Of a stretch of 64,000 nucleotides of DNA, positions 1 through 8,909 are shown piece by piece. The notes beneath the pieces were generated by a model. The model was given only the letters and a program-made list of their open reading frames with translations. It had not been told where the DNA came from and did no database searches. The position numbers and the translations under genes were made by a program. The stretch's first letter is position 1; the number at the start of each line of letters is the position of its first letter. This DNA is from an uncultured Pseudomonadota bacterium (GTDB lineage: Bacteria; Pseudomonadota; Gammaproteobacteria; Burkholderiales; SG8-39), in NCBI GenBank assembly GCA_903921325.1, contig CAIXPL010000015.1:59453-123452 (forward strand), written 5' to 3'.

Positions 1-1
1 C

Positions 2-823
2 GGACTGCTCTTTGATCGTGCCGGGCGCTGCATCGAGGTGCCTGGCATGGAGCAGGTGCCGGCGGGTACCCAGGTGCGGGCCTATCCAGTTCGCGTGCAC
101 CATCGCTGGGTGTTTGTCTGGATGGGGGAGCCTGAACAGGCCAACGACGCCTGGCTTCCAGACAATCACTCGTGCGACTCCCCGGACTGGGTCTATCGCC
201 CGGGTTACCTGCACTATGACGTGCCGTGGCAACTGGTCTGCGACAATCTTCTAGACTTCTCGCACCTAAGTTACGTGCATGAGAAGACCCTGGGTGGGAC
301 CCCTGCCATTGCGCGGGCCCGCCCCGCGATTGAGGCCATTGAGCGCGGATTGCGTATTGCCCGGCATGTGTCAGGGGTGCCGCCCCCACCGTATTACTCG
401 GCGCTGCGTGAGTTCAAGGGTCTGATTGATCGCTGGCTGGTGTATGACTTCGTGCTGCCCGCGACACTGCTGATGGATTCAGGCGGTTGCGAGCAGGGCG
501 CCTCGCCCGATGATCCAGAACGTTCGGTGCATCTGCACAGCTGTCAGGCGCTGACACCGGAGTCCGAATCGAGTACGCATTATTTCTTTCAGCAAGCCCA
601 CCCGGCTCATCTGGGCGATGCGGCGATGACTGAAGGCCTATATCAGGGCGTGGTGCGCGCCTTTGAAGAAGACCGCGACATGATCAGTGCGCAATATGAG
701 CGGGTACGTGAGCACGGCGAGGGTGCGATGCAAAGTCTCCCGATGGACGCAGCGCTATTGCGATTTCGCCAGTTGATCGCTAGAGAATGTGCCAGAGAGC
801 GCACTGGCCAGGAGACGCGCTGA
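2..823 (+). CDS. Rieske-type aromatic O-demethylase/oxygenase, alpha subunit, C-terminal part (5' end outside window)
   Basis: The reading frame is open from the first bases, so the N-terminus with the Rieske [2Fe-2S] domain lies upstream; 273 residues remain. The visible part is the catalytic domain of the vanillate O-demethylase (VanA) class. It contains DNLLDFSHLSYVHEKTLG, which supplies the bridging Asp and the two His ligands of the mononuclear iron. Enzymes of this class take electrons from a separate reductase and remove methyl groups from, or hydroxylate, aromatic acids in the cytoplasm. No reductase gene is visible downstream. The next gene is a Bug-type binding protein 287 bp away. 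Family assignment is firm; the substrate is unknown. Confidence 0.85.
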   Translation, partial: GLLFDRAGRCIEVPGMEQVPAGTQVRAYPVRVHHRWVFVWMGEPEQANDAWLPDNHSCDSPDWVYRPGYLHYDVPWQLVCDNLLDFSHLSYVHEKTLGGTPAIARARPAIEAIERGLRIARHVSGVPPPPYYSALREFKGLIDRWLVYDFVLPATLLMDSGGCEQGASPDDPERSVHLHSCQALTPESESSTHYFFQQAHPAHLGDAAMTEGLYQGVVRAFEEDRDMISAQYERVREHGEGAMQSLPMDAALLRFRQLIARECARERTGQETR

Positions 824-1110
824 ACCCGGAGTCTGCGATTACGGCGAACACTTGGATGCTCGGCGAGGGCGGCGAGACATGCGCGCCCTGGCGCCCGCCC
901 GCCGATCCCGTCATCGCAGAGGATTATTCGCCAGCAGCAGCCTTTGCCAGTACGCGACTCTTGAGCGGCGATTGTGACCGTCCGCTCACCCCGGTGCATT
1001 CACTTTAGCCCGCTCACCGCAACCGACTCAGCGAGCATGATGCACTCTTTTGAGGCGCGCCGCGGCCCTCCGGGTATGTCAGAATTCTGCTCAGGAAGAG
1101 GGGAGGTTGT

Positions 1111-2097
1111 GTGACACCAATAAGGCGGAATTTCAGGATCATAGGCGCGGGCGTATTGGCCCTTGCCAGCGTGGTCAGTCACGCGCAATCGACGACACGC
1201 GACCCGACTCACCCAATTCGTCTGGTGATCGGTACTGCATCCGGTGGTCTGATGGACGTGCCTGCGCGGATACTGGCCGAGTACCTCGATCGCTCCGGTG
1301 GCGAACGCTTGATCATTGAAAACCGCCCTGGCGCAGGGGGTAACCCAGCCGCCGAGCTGGTCGCCAAGGCGCCCCCCGATGGCTACACACTGGGGCAGAT
1401 CCAGTTGGGTAACGTCGCCATCAACCCGTATATCTACAAGAACATGCCGTTTGACCCGATCAATGATCTGGTGCCGGTCGCACCGCTCACCAGCTCGCCC
1501 TTGCTGGTGGTGGTCAACAGCAAGCTGGCCGTGAATGATCTGAAGGATTTCATTGCGCTGGCCAAGCGCGATCCGGGCAAGATCAACAACGGTTCGGCTG
1601 GCATCGGGACGGTGCCGCACCTGGGCGCACAGATGTTCGAGCAGTTATCCGGGGCACCGCTCACTCACGTCCACTATCGCGGTGTGGGGCCGGCCGTGAT
1701 CGATCTGGTGGGTGGTCAGGTGCAAGTGGTGTTTGCCGGGCTTGGCGCAGTGCGCGGACAGATGGAATCGGGCAGCGTGAAGGCACTTGCGGTGGCGCAG
1801 CGCTCGCGCCTCAAGTCGGCGCCGTCGATTCCAACGGCCGATGAGGCCGGTCTGCCTGGCTATGAGTTCACCACCTGGTTTGGCGTTGTGGCTCCCAAGG
1901 GCACGCCCGCGCCCATTGTCGAGGCGCTCGCCGCACGCATTCATGCCGCGCAACGCGACCCCGAAGTACAAAAGCGCCTGGCGGTCGCTGGCATGGAAGT
2001 GCTCGAAGAAACGCCCGCCCAGTTCGGCGCGCGCATACGCAATGACTACGAGCGATTCCGCGACATCGTGAAAGCGGCCGGGCTGAAACCCGAATAG
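1111..2097 (+). CDS. Bug/TctC-family periplasmic solute-binding protein
   Basis: This is a 328-residue tripartite tricarboxylate transporter receptor. It has an N-terminal signal peptide (basic start, hydrophobic stretch, cleavage probably after SHA), then the family pattern PIRLVIGTASGG, ENRPGAGG and DGYTLG, and an HVHYRGVGPA segment in the second lobe. The start is a GTG preceded by GGGAGG 4 nt upstream. These proteins bind carboxylates in the periplasm and usually deliver them to TctAB membrane proteins, none of which occur in the window. It is probably expressed separately from the Rieske gene upstream. The likely ligand is an aromatic or organic acid handled by neighbouring enzymes, which is inference. 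Confidence 0.9.
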   Translation: MTPIRRNFRIIGAGVLALASVVSHAQSTTRDPTHPIRLVIGTASGGLMDVPARILAEYLDRSGGERLIIENRPGAGGNPAAELVAKAPPDGYTLGQIQLGNVAINPYIYKNMPFDPINDLVPVAPLTSSPLLVVVNSKLAVNDLKDFIALAKRDPGKINNGSAGIGTVPHLGAQMFEQLSGAPLTHVHYRGVGPAVIDLVGGQVQVVFAGLGAVRGQMESGSVKALAVAQRSRLKSAPSIPTADEAGLPGYEFTTWFGVVAPKGTPAPIVEALAARIHAAQRDPEVQKRLAVAGMEVLEETPAQFGARIRNDYERFRDIVKAAGLKPE

Positions 2098-2220
2098 AGC
2101 CATCCATCCGCATGCGGCGATCGCACCGGGGCGACCTGGCGGGGCGATCCGCCGCGAGTGTCTGAAAAGGCAGTCGAAGTTGTTCTCGCACGTGAGGCAA
2201 GCGGCGCCGCCAGGCAGGGA

Positions 2221-3429
2221 TCAGGCTGGCGTAGCGTTTTCGCTTGCTGCACCGACATGCTGGCTGAATACCTTCGTGAGCTCGCGTAGAAACGCCGCAG
2301 ACCGGATGAACGCATGGGCACCGATGGGCTGCGCACCCAGCAGCATCGGCTCGCTGGCTTTCCACGATAGATCGCGAACATGGCGCACACGCGCGGTGCG
2401 GCGCAGTTCGATGGACCGTGTCAAGGCGGGTACATCGTTGCCACCTGAGTCGAGCATCGCCTCGATCGCTTGAGTGGCGGCTACCCCGTCCTCCAACGCC
2501 TGGGTTGCGCCCTGGCCCAGGGTGGGCACCATCGGGTGCGCGGCATCGCCCAGCACCAGAAGCCGGCCGGGCGCGTCGCGATAGACGATCTCCGCCTGCT
2601 GATTGCGTGCCCAATGCAGGTTGGCCACATTGTCTGACAGACGGTCGATCAGATAGGCAGCGCCGGGCACGATAGGACCATCGGGGGTGATCAACTCACG
2701 AAAGACCGATGGCTTCTTGATCTCCTCGGGCACCGGTGAGCCCGGCACAAACGGAAACGATGCGGTGAGGTAGAGCGCATTGCCCGGTACGCGATAGCCA
2801 AACAACCGGTGATGTCCGCAATACCATTGCTCGTAGTCATCAATCAGGCCAGCGGAATCATCAGGCCATAACAGACGAGCCAGGGCCACGCCCATGTGTT
2901 CGGCCACCACCGGGCCAATCAGGCGCTCGCGCAGGCGCGAGAAGCGACCATCGCCTGCCACTACCAGATCAAAGGGTCCGAGCCATTCATCGCCCGTGCT
3001 GCCCGCCTTGAGTTCAATGCCGCCGGCGCGCGCATAGCGCGCATCGGTCACATCGGTGGCAAAGCGGGTTTGCGCAGCCACCCAGCCACGCAATACGCCG
3101 TAGAGCTCGGCCCAGCGCACTCGAATACCGCTACCACCGGCCATTTGCGCGAGATCAAAGCTCGCAATTGGTGAGCCGTCGGCCAGTCCAATGCGCCAGG
3201 TCGACCAGGGCAGGCTGACCGCGCGCACCTGGCGCGCGAGGTCCGGATCGAGCGCGGCAAGCGATGCGATGCCATTGGGTCCGATGTTGAGGCCAGTGCC
3301 GGAATCGGCCTGATTGGCGGTCTCAACCCGATCGAGCAGGGTGAGCTCGCAATCGCTGCGACGGGCAAGGCGCGCCGCTACGACGCTACCGGCAACGCCG
3401 ATTCCAACAATGGCAATTCGCAGCGTCAT
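2221..3429 (-). CDS. FAD-dependent aromatic monooxygenase (hydroxybenzoate/salicylate hydroxylase-like)
   Basis: This 402-residue flavoprotein belongs to the single-component aromatic hydroxylase family. The Rossmann motif GIGVAG sits at the N-terminus for FAD binding. A central AGDGRFSRLRE segment corresponds to the DG motif for NAD(P)H/FAD, and GDAAHPMVPTLGQGA binds the FAD ribityl chain. It should hydroxylate a phenolic or heteroaromatic acid in the cytoplasm using NAD(P)H and O2. It is the last gene of a minus-strand group (Bug protein, VOC protein, this gene) with a 137-bp gap before it. The exact substrate cannot be read from sequence. Confidence 0.88.
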   Translation of the reverse strand: MTLRIAIVGIGVAGSVVAARLARRSDCELTLLDRVETANQADSGTGLNIGPNGIASLAALDPDLARQVRAVSLPWSTWRIGLADGSPIASFDLAQMAGGSGIRVRWAELYGVLRGWVAAQTRFATDVTDARYARAGGIELKAGSTGDEWLGPFDLVVAGDGRFSRLRERLIGPVVAEHMGVALARLLWPDDSAGLIDDYEQWYCGHHRLFGYRVPGNALYLTASFPFVPGSPVPEEIKKPSVFRELITPDGPIVPGAAYLIDRLSDNVANLHWARNQQAEIVYRDAPGRLLVLGDAAHPMVPTLGQGATQALEDGVAATQAIEAMLDSGGNDVPALTRSIELRRTARVRHVRDLSWKASEPMLLGAQPIGAHAFIRSAAFLRELTKVFSQHVGAASENATPA

Positions 3430-3566
3430 GGATCAACTCAAACCCATGGAGCGACACGCAAGTTCACTTTGAGTCCTTTGCAGATGCACGACACTATCCG
3501 TGGAGCCATCATTCAACAGGCCACGCTCAGGTATCAGTGCATTGGACCCAGGCAACCCGGGCAGAA

Positions 3567-4091
3567 TCAGGCTGCCAAGGCGGCAATTTTGTCCTTCAGA
3601 CCGACATAGCAGCTCGGATCGAAGAACGACTCGCCGGCTTGATAGCGCTTGGCCTCGGGAATATCGGGCACCGGGATGCGTTCGGCATCGGAGTCAAACG
3701 TGAGTTCGAGCTGCACCCCGCTCGGATCGAACACGAACAACTGCCAGTAAGTGGTCTTGGGAATGACGAATTCACGCCAGGGCAGACCGAACTGGGCAAA
3801 GCGCTCGCGAAAGCCATTCCAGCCGATCGCGGTAATCGACAGATGGTCGATTGCGCCCGTGTTGGTGGGCACTTTGCCACCGCCTGCGGCAAGGGCAGGG
3901 CCACCGGCGTAGATGTGAATCACGGCTTCACCGACCGGTGTGGGCACACCCAGCCAGGCTCCGGGGAATCCGAAATCAGGGCGGTGTACGAGGCGCAGAC
4001 CAATCACTTTCGTATAGAAGGCGACGGTTGCGTCCAGATCCATGGTCTTGATGGCGACGTGTAGCAAGCCGGTGATGGCGGTTGTGCTCAT
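3567..4091 (-). CDS. VOC-family (glyoxalase/bleomycin resistance/dioxygenase superfamily) protein
   Basis: This is a 174-residue single-copy VOC domain protein. It opens with ITGLLHVAIKTMDLDATVAFYTKVIG, the standard first beta-alpha unit with a candidate metal-ligand His, and later shows DHLSI and FDPSGVQLELTF, whose last Glu is the usual metal ligand. The ATG at 4091 is chosen because AAGGAG lies 8 nt upstream; a TTG seven codons earlier has no such site. It is 22 bp downstream of a Bug protein gene and upstream of the FAD monooxygenase, so it is probably an isomerase, lyase or ring-cleavage enzyme of the same pathway. Specific activity is unknown. Confidence 0.82.
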   Translation of the reverse strand: MSTTAITGLLHVAIKTMDLDATVAFYTKVIGLRLVHRPDFGFPGAWLGVPTPVGEAVIHIYAGGPALAAGGGKVPTNTGAIDHLSITAIGWNGFRERFAQFGLPWREFVIPKTTYWQLFVFDPSGVQLELTFDSDAERIPVPDIPEAKRYQAGESFFDPSCYVGLKDKIAALAA

Positions 4092-4113
4092 TGCAGGTAT
4101 CTCCTTGATCAAT

Positions 4114-5100
4114 TCAGTCCGGTTTGATGTCGATTGCTTTTACCACGCGCGCCGTATCGTCTAGCATGCGCTGTACCAGGGCGCGGAATTCTGCAGGCGT
4201 ATCGGTTTTGACTTCGGCCCCCTGGGCGGTGAGTCCCTCACGCACGGATGCAATGGCGAGCGTGCGAACGAGTGCCGTGCGCAGGCGCTCGATCACGGCA
4301 TCGGGCGTGCCGCGCGGTGTCACCAAACCCGCCCAGCCATTGAAATCATAACCGGGCAGGGTCTCGGCGATCGCGGGCAGATCACCGATGAGCGCACTGC
4401 GATGATCCAGACTCTGACCAATCGCGCGCAAGCGTCCGGCCTTGACGAGTGCCATCGCCGCCGGTGCCGGGGTCACCGCCCACTGCGTCTCGCCTGCTAC
4501 CAGTGCGGCCATCTCAGGGCCGCCCCCTTTGTAGGGCACATGCACCGAATCCACCCCGGCCATGAGCAGCAACTGGGCACCGGCCAGGTGGCTGGCCGAA
4601 CCCGGTCCGGCCGAGGCCATATTCACTTTGCCCGGATGACTGCGGCAGTACTCGATCAGGTCTTTGACGCTATGGATCGGCAGGCTGGGGTTCACCACCA
4701 GCACGCTGGGCAGCAATCCGATCAGGCTCACAAACCCGAAATCGACCACCGGGTCATAGGGCACAGCCTTTTGGACAAGCGGTACCACGCTCATCGAACT
4801 GGCCGATCCGAGGCCGATCACATAACCATCGGGGGCTGCCGAGCGGATCGCCTCCATGCCGACAATGCCGCTTGCCCCGGCGCGGTTCTCGACCACGAGG
4901 CTCGCGCCGAGCGATTCGGACAGGCCGATCGAAACCAACCGGGCGATGGTGTCAATGGAACTGCCTGGTGCATTGGGTACCACCATACGCACCGGCCGTG
5001 ATGGATAGTCCTCGGCCGCAACCGCATGGCCGCACGCGAGGCTGAGGCAGGCTGACAGAGCTGCCTGGGTCACCGTATGCCACAGCCGCCTGGCCCTCAC
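4114..5100 (-). CDS. Bug/TctC-family periplasmic solute-binding protein with repeat-bearing leader
   Basis: The mature part is a classic TctC receptor: YPSRPVRMVVPNAPGSS, ENRAGASGIVG, DGYVIGLGS, and HVPYKGGGPE in the second lobe. A Sec signal (RARRLW followed by a hydrophobic run, cleavage near AVAA) begins right after a GTG at 5100, giving 328 residues, the family size. The frame stays open upstream through a 9-bp minisatellite to ATG 5406, which has GGAG 7 nt before it. That start would add about 102 mostly low-complexity residues before the signal peptide and would probably disturb export, so 5100 is preferred although its ribosome site is weak. Probable operon with the VOC and FAD monooxygenase genes downstream. 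Confidence 0.82.
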   Translation of the reverse strand: MRARRLWHTVTQAALSACLSLACGHAVAAEDYPSRPVRMVVPNAPGSSIDTIARLVSIGLSESLGASLVVENRAGASGIVGMEAIRSAAPDGYVIGLGSASSMSVVPLVQKAVPYDPVVDFGFVSLIGLLPSVLVVNPSLPIHSVKDLIEYCRSHPGKVNMASAGPGSASHLAGAQLLLMAGVDSVHVPYKGGGPEMAALVAGETQWAVTPAPAAMALVKAGRLRAIGQSLDHRSALIGDLPAIAETLPGYDFNGWAGLVTPRGTPDAVIERLRTALVRTLAIASVREGLTAQGAEVKTDTPAEFRALVQRMLDDTARVVKAIDIKPD

Positions 5101-5107
5101 GCCGTCC

Positions 5108-5323
5108 AAGGCATTCAACGCATTCAAGGCATTCAAGGCATTCGAGGTATCCGAGGTATCCGAGGTATCCGAGCTATCCAAGGTATCCAAGGTATCCAAG
5201 GTATCCAAGGTATCCAAGGTATCCAAGGTATCCAAGGTATCCAAGGTATCCAAGGTATCCAAGGTATCCAAGGCATCCAAGGCATCCAAGGCATCCGAGG
5301 CCCCCACGGCCCCCACGGCATCC
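5108..5323. repeat. 9-bp minisatellite, 24 units (VNTR-like), in the gap between two divergent operons
   Basis: Consensus on the plus strand is AAGGTATCC. Units run in phase from 5108 to 5323. The ten central copies (5180-5269) are identical, and the outer copies drift (AAGGCATTC, GAGGTATCC, AAGGCATCC, ACGGCCCCC), as expected of a slippage array. The array fills much of the 386-bp spacer between the minus-strand Bug gene (start 5100) and the plus-strand VOC dioxygenase (start 5487). It lies in the probable leader of the former. All frames through it are open, so it creates several spurious ORFs. The rest of the spacer (5324-5486) shows no clear promoter. Confidence 0.95.
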
Positions 5324-5486
5324 AGGCCCCGCGTTGCACCGGAAAGCGCGCCGGCGCCGTCTGAAACAAAGTGATCCGCAGCCGATGACCGGAGGGACTG
5401 ATGCATGCGAGGACTCCATGAAGCAAAGGGCACAGACTGCTAGACTACGAGCAGTGGATCAAGCTTATCTGAGCAGGGGGGCGGTT

Positions 5487-6377
5487 GTGTCAAATTTCCT
5501 ATTGAATGGCCTGCGCAGCGTCGAGCTGGGCGTGACCGATATCGCCGCGACGGAGCGATTTTTTACCGAGGCCTGGGGCCTTCGCGTCGTGGCTCGGGCA
5601 GGCGCAGCGGTTTACTTGCGCGCCACCGGGGCCGCGCACCATGTGATCGCCCTGCATCCCGCAGCGCGCTCAAGCTTGCTGTCGGTGACCCTGACAGCGG
5701 CGAGCAAGGCAGCCGTGGATGCCGTTGCCGAGCGGATCGCCGGCTTTGGCGGCAAAGTGCTCGCCGCACCTGGCGCGGTCAGTGAGCCAGGCGGCGGTTA
5801 CGCCACCACCATCGCCGACCCCGAGGGTCGGGCGTTTCGGGTCATCACCGGTGACGAGCAACATGCCGCTACCGCGGCGGCAAGCGATGTACCAGAGCGC
5901 CTTGCCCATGTGGTGCTCAATGGCAAGGACCCGCGCAAGGCCATACAGTTCATCGTTGATGCGCTGGGGTTCAAGCTGAGCGACCACACCCGGATCATGT
6001 CGTTTGCGCGGACCAACCGTGACCATCACAGCATTGCAATGGCCAATGGCGATGCGGTCACCCTGAATCACATTGCCTTTCTGATGCCGAATCTGGAGTC
6101 AGTGATGAAAGGCGCGGGACGGCTCAAGGACCAGGGCTATCCGATTGAATGGGGTGTGGGTCGGCATGGGCCGGGTCACAACGTGTTTGCGTATTTCGTT
6201 GGCCCCGGCGGTTTGCCGGTGGAATACACCTCGGAGGTGGACGAGGTGGGTGATGATTACAAGGTGGGCAACCCGGAGGATTGGACCTGGCCACCGGGGC
6301 GAATTGACCACTGGGGTATTTCAGCACCGCCTTCGGATCGTTTGAAGCAAGCGCAAAACCATATCGCCTTTGCGTAA
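5487..6377 (+). CDS. VOC-superfamily dioxygenase (catechol 2,3-dioxygenase/dihydroxybiphenyl dioxygenase-like)
   Basis: This 296-residue protein has two VOC modules. The first begins NGLRSVELGVTDIAATERFF. The second begins RLAHVVLNGKDP and carries NHIAFLM and GLPVEYTSE, whose His and Glu fit the metal ligands of extradiol dioxygenases. Start GTG 5487 follows a G-rich ribosome site and begins VSNFLLNG; ATG 5418, with GAGG upstream, is an alternative that adds 23 residues. It should cleave a catechol-type ring or act as a related lyase. It heads a plus-strand group with a TauD-type dioxygenase and a Bug protein. The ring-cleavage role is inference. Confidence 0.8.
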   Translation: MSNFLLNGLRSVELGVTDIAATERFFTEAWGLRVVARAGAAVYLRATGAAHHVIALHPAARSSLLSVTLTAASKAAVDAVAERIAGFGGKVLAAPGAVSEPGGGYATTIADPEGRAFRVITGDEQHAATAAASDVPERLAHVVLNGKDPRKAIQFIVDALGFKLSDHTRIMSFARTNRDHHSIAMANGDAVTLNHIAFLMPNLESVMKGAGRLKDQGYPIEWGVGRHGPGHNVFAYFVGPGGLPVEYTSEVDEVGDDYKVGNPEDWTWPPGRIDHWGISAPPSDRLKQAQNHIAFA

Positions 6378-6459
6378 TCCATGCACCGCTGCGTAAATCC
6401 TCTGGGGTTTGCATGATTCCTGAACCATTTGGCCCGATTTCTCAGCCGGAGAGCCAGCC

Positions 6460-7332
6460 ATGAACGCACCAGCCAAGGCCGTTGAACTGCAGTCCACTGC
6501 AGCCCGCTATGAGCACATTACCGTCACGCCGATCTCACCGAATGTCGGGGCCGAGATCGGTCAGGTCGACCTGACCCGGCCGCTTGATTCGGCCGTGGTC
6601 GGTGAGTTGCGCACCGCGCTGCTTGCCCACGGCGTGATCTTTTTTCATGATCAACCGATCAGCTTCGAGGATCACCGGCGTCTGGCGCAGTACTTCGGTG
6701 AGCTGCACATCCATGTGGGTGGCAAGGGCACGGCGTCGAAGACACTGGAAGGTCACCCGGAGATTCGCAAGCAGTACTTCGATCGCAATTCCAAGCGGGT
6801 GTCCGGCGAGGTCTGGCATACCGATCAGTCCTGCGCCCAGATCCCGCCGATGGCGAGCATCCTGCATCAGGACGCGGTGCCGCCCGATGGTGGTGGCGAT
6901 ACCCTGTTTGCAAGCACCTACGCGGCCTATGAGACGCTCTCACCGCGCATGAAAGCCTATCTGGAGGGCCTGACCGCGGTGCATGACGGCTCGCGGATTT
7001 TTGATAAGGGCGGCGAGGCGGAATATCCCATCGCCACGCACCCGGTGGTGACGATACATCCGGAGACCGGGCGCAAGCTTTTGTATGTCAATCGCGGCCA
7101 GACCGATTACATCAATGAGGTCACGCGCGAGGAAAGCAAGGCGATTCTGAATTACCTGTTTGATCATATCGAGCAGCCCGAATGGCAGGTGCGCTTTCGC
7201 TGGCGCGCGCATTCGGTCGCCTTCTGGGATAACCGCTGCACCCAGCATAAAGCGATCTGGGATTACTGGCCCAATGTGCGCTCGGGCTATCGTGTGCAGA
7301 TCAAGGGTGTTGCCTCACCGCAGCCTGTCTGA
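6460..7332 (+). CDS. TauD/TfdA-family Fe(II)/2-oxoglutarate-dependent dioxygenase
   Basis: This 290-residue enzyme shows the complete facial triad: H120 and D122 in EVWHTDQS and H263 in CTQHKAIWDYW. Arg residues at 274/278 (VRSGYRVQI) bind the 2-oxoglutarate carboxylate. GGAG lies 8 nt before the ATG. Family members hydroxylate sulfonates, phenoxyacetates or other small acids and so release sulfite, phenol or an aldehyde. It sits between a VOC dioxygenase and a Bug protein, so its substrate is probably the acid imported by that binding protein. The exact substrate cannot be assigned. Confidence 0.9.
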   Translation: MNAPAKAVELQSTAARYEHITVTPISPNVGAEIGQVDLTRPLDSAVVGELRTALLAHGVIFFHDQPISFEDHRRLAQYFGELHIHVGGKGTASKTLEGHPEIRKQYFDRNSKRVSGEVWHTDQSCAQIPPMASILHQDAVPPDGGGDTLFASTYAAYETLSPRMKAYLEGLTAVHDGSRIFDKGGEAEYPIATHPVVTIHPETGRKLLYVNRGQTDYINEVTREESKAILNYLFDHIEQPEWQVRFRWRAHSVAFWDNRCTQHKAIWDYWPNVRSGYRVQIKGVASPQPV

Positions 7333-7419
7333 CGCATCGTCATAGGTGGCTCTTGCAGCCCGCTCGTTGTGGCACGAATCCTGCGCACACCCGTTGCATT
7401 GCCATCAATGAGGCGGACC

Positions 7420-8388
7420 ATGGTGTTGACGTCGGTTTGGCGGGTCCTGCTGCTTGCGGCATGTATTGCGCCGCTTGGGCGTGCCTGGTCGCAGGGCCCG
7501 AACGCCTGGCCCACGCACCCGGTGCGCATCGTGGCCCCGTTTGCTGCCGGCGGCACGGCCGATATCCTTGGGCGCATCGTCGCGCAGAAACTATCGGATG
7601 AATACGGCCAGAGCTTCGTCGTGGAAAATCGTGCAGGCGCAGGTGGCCTGATCGGCGCGGACATCGTCTCCAAGGGGGCCGCCGATGGCTATACCCTGGT
7701 GGTCTCGGGCATTGCCTCACTGGTGCTTGCACCCGCGATGACCCCGGCATCGTTCGATCCGGTACGTGATTTCACACACATTGCGCTCTTGGGTGGCCCA
7801 CCTGATGTGTTTCTGGTTGCCCCCACGCTTGCAGTGCGCGATCTGAAGGAATTCATTGCGCTCGCTCGCGCGAGCAGTTTTGGCTATGGATCGCCCGGTA
7901 GCGGTACCCAGGGCCAACTGATCGGTGAACTATTCCGCAAGGCCGCGGGCATTGATCTGGTGCATGTGCCTTACAAAGGGGCAGGGCCGGCGGTGGCCGA
8001 TGTGATGGCCGGCCATCTTCCGGCCGCTTCGGTCACGTTGACCTCGGCCGTGAGTCAGATTCAGGCAGGCAAGGTGCGTGCGCTTGCGCTCACCAGCCAT
8101 TCGCGCCTGGCCGCGTTTCCAGATGTGCCTACCTTTACAGAAAGTGGCTTCCCGCAACTTGTTGGAGTGGTGTGGTTTTCACTATCGGGTCCCGCGGGCC
8201 TGCCCCCTGAACTGGTGGCCCGCTTGAACACGTCGGTGCGACGTGCGCTGCATTCAAGCGATGTGCTGGAGCGCTTGCATCGCGAATCAATCGAGTCCAA
8301 TGATATGGACGCCGCGCAATTCACCGAGTTTGTGAAATCCGAACTGGCGCGCTGGACGCCGGTGATCCGCGCGGTGGTCAAGCCGTAA
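7420..8388 (+). CDS. Bug/TctC-family periplasmic solute-binding protein
   Basis: This 322-residue TctC receptor has a signal peptide (VLTSVWRVLLLAACIAPLG, cleavage near AWS), then HPVRIVAPFAAGGTAD, ENRAGAGGLIGAD, DGYTLVVSG and HVPYKGAGPA. ATG 7420 is chosen because GAGG lies 6 nt upstream. In-frame starts at 7369 (GTG) and 7408 (ATG) lack a ribosome site and would lengthen the n-region. It is 87 bp downstream of the TauD-type gene and probably cotranscribed. As with the other three copies in the window, no TctA/TctB membrane partner is present. Confidence 0.88.
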   Translation: MVLTSVWRVLLLAACIAPLGRAWSQGPNAWPTHPVRIVAPFAAGGTADILGRIVAQKLSDEYGQSFVVENRAGAGGLIGADIVSKGAADGYTLVVSGIASLVLAPAMTPASFDPVRDFTHIALLGGPPDVFLVAPTLAVRDLKEFIALARASSFGYGSPGSGTQGQLIGELFRKAAGIDLVHVPYKGAGPAVADVMAGHLPAASVTLTSAVSQIQAGKVRALALTSHSRLAAFPDVPTFTESGFPQLVGVVWFSLSGPAGLPPELVARLNTSVRRALHSSDVLERLHRESIESNDMDAAQFTEFVKSELARWTPVIRAVVKP

Positions 8389-8395
8389 GGAGCAT

Positions 8396-8701
8396 GCAAA
8401 GCATGGCACGCCAGAGCTTGGTAAGGGACTGGTGGCCGCGTACTTTCTGCTCTCGGGCGCCGCATGGAAGGCCTTGGTGCTCGTGGGCTATGGCGTTGTG
8501 GTGCACGGACTGGTGGATAACCTGCTTCGACCGATCCTGGTCGGCAAGGACGCGCGTATGCCGGACTACGTGGTGATGATTACTACGCTTGGCGGCATGG
8601 CGGTGTTCGGTATCAACGGCTTCATCATCGGCCCAACGATTGCTGCGATGTTCATCGCAGTCGTACACCTCTCGATGACGGCACCTCCACGCCCGCAGTA
8701 G
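8396..8701 (+). pseudogene. Truncated AI-2E family transporter (C-terminal fragment)
   Basis: From about 8396 the plus frame reads GTPELGKGLVAAYFLLSG, followed by two hydrophobic segments, HGLVDNLLRPILVGKDARMP and GGMAVFGINGFIIGP. This is the conserved C-terminal part of AI-2E/PerM-type exporters, which are normally about 350 residues. Only about 90-100 residues remain, and the N-terminal two thirds is missing: the preceding Bug gene ends at 8388. The fragment is therefore probably a deletion or rearrangement scar. It could still be translated from GTG 8432, but a functional exporter is unlikely. Confidence 0.7.
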
Positions 8702-8909
8702 CCGCGGCCCGCGCCCAGCAAACTTCCGCCATCTCGCGATAGAACGCGGCATGGGTTCCCTGCAAGCACGATGAAGGTGCGCTGACCCGATCGAGTCTGC
8801 GACCGTCAAGTGCCGTTGTTCGCCATCGCACCGACTGGTCTACGAAAACGCGCAATGCTCGTGGCTGGGCCATTCCTCATGATGACCTGTCCATTGGAGA
8901 TTGCCTCAA

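Noticed and set aside
824..1110. Possible small gene between the Rieske fragment and the first Bug gene
   Set aside because: Frames in either direction show no family pattern, and the upstream starts lie inside the preceding gene.
5108..5323. Possible CRISPR array
   Set aside because: Units are 9 bp and contiguous, without unique spacers, and no cas genes are present.
5077..5364. Plus-strand frame with collagen-like Gly-Ile-Gln triplets
   Set aside because: It is produced only by the 9-bp repeat, with all frames open; no domain, ribosome site or conserved flank.
8652..8873. Minus-strand fragment vaguely like an ABC exporter C-terminus (GTHAAFYREMAE)
   Set aside because: Too short and without Walker or signature motifs; cannot be told from chance.
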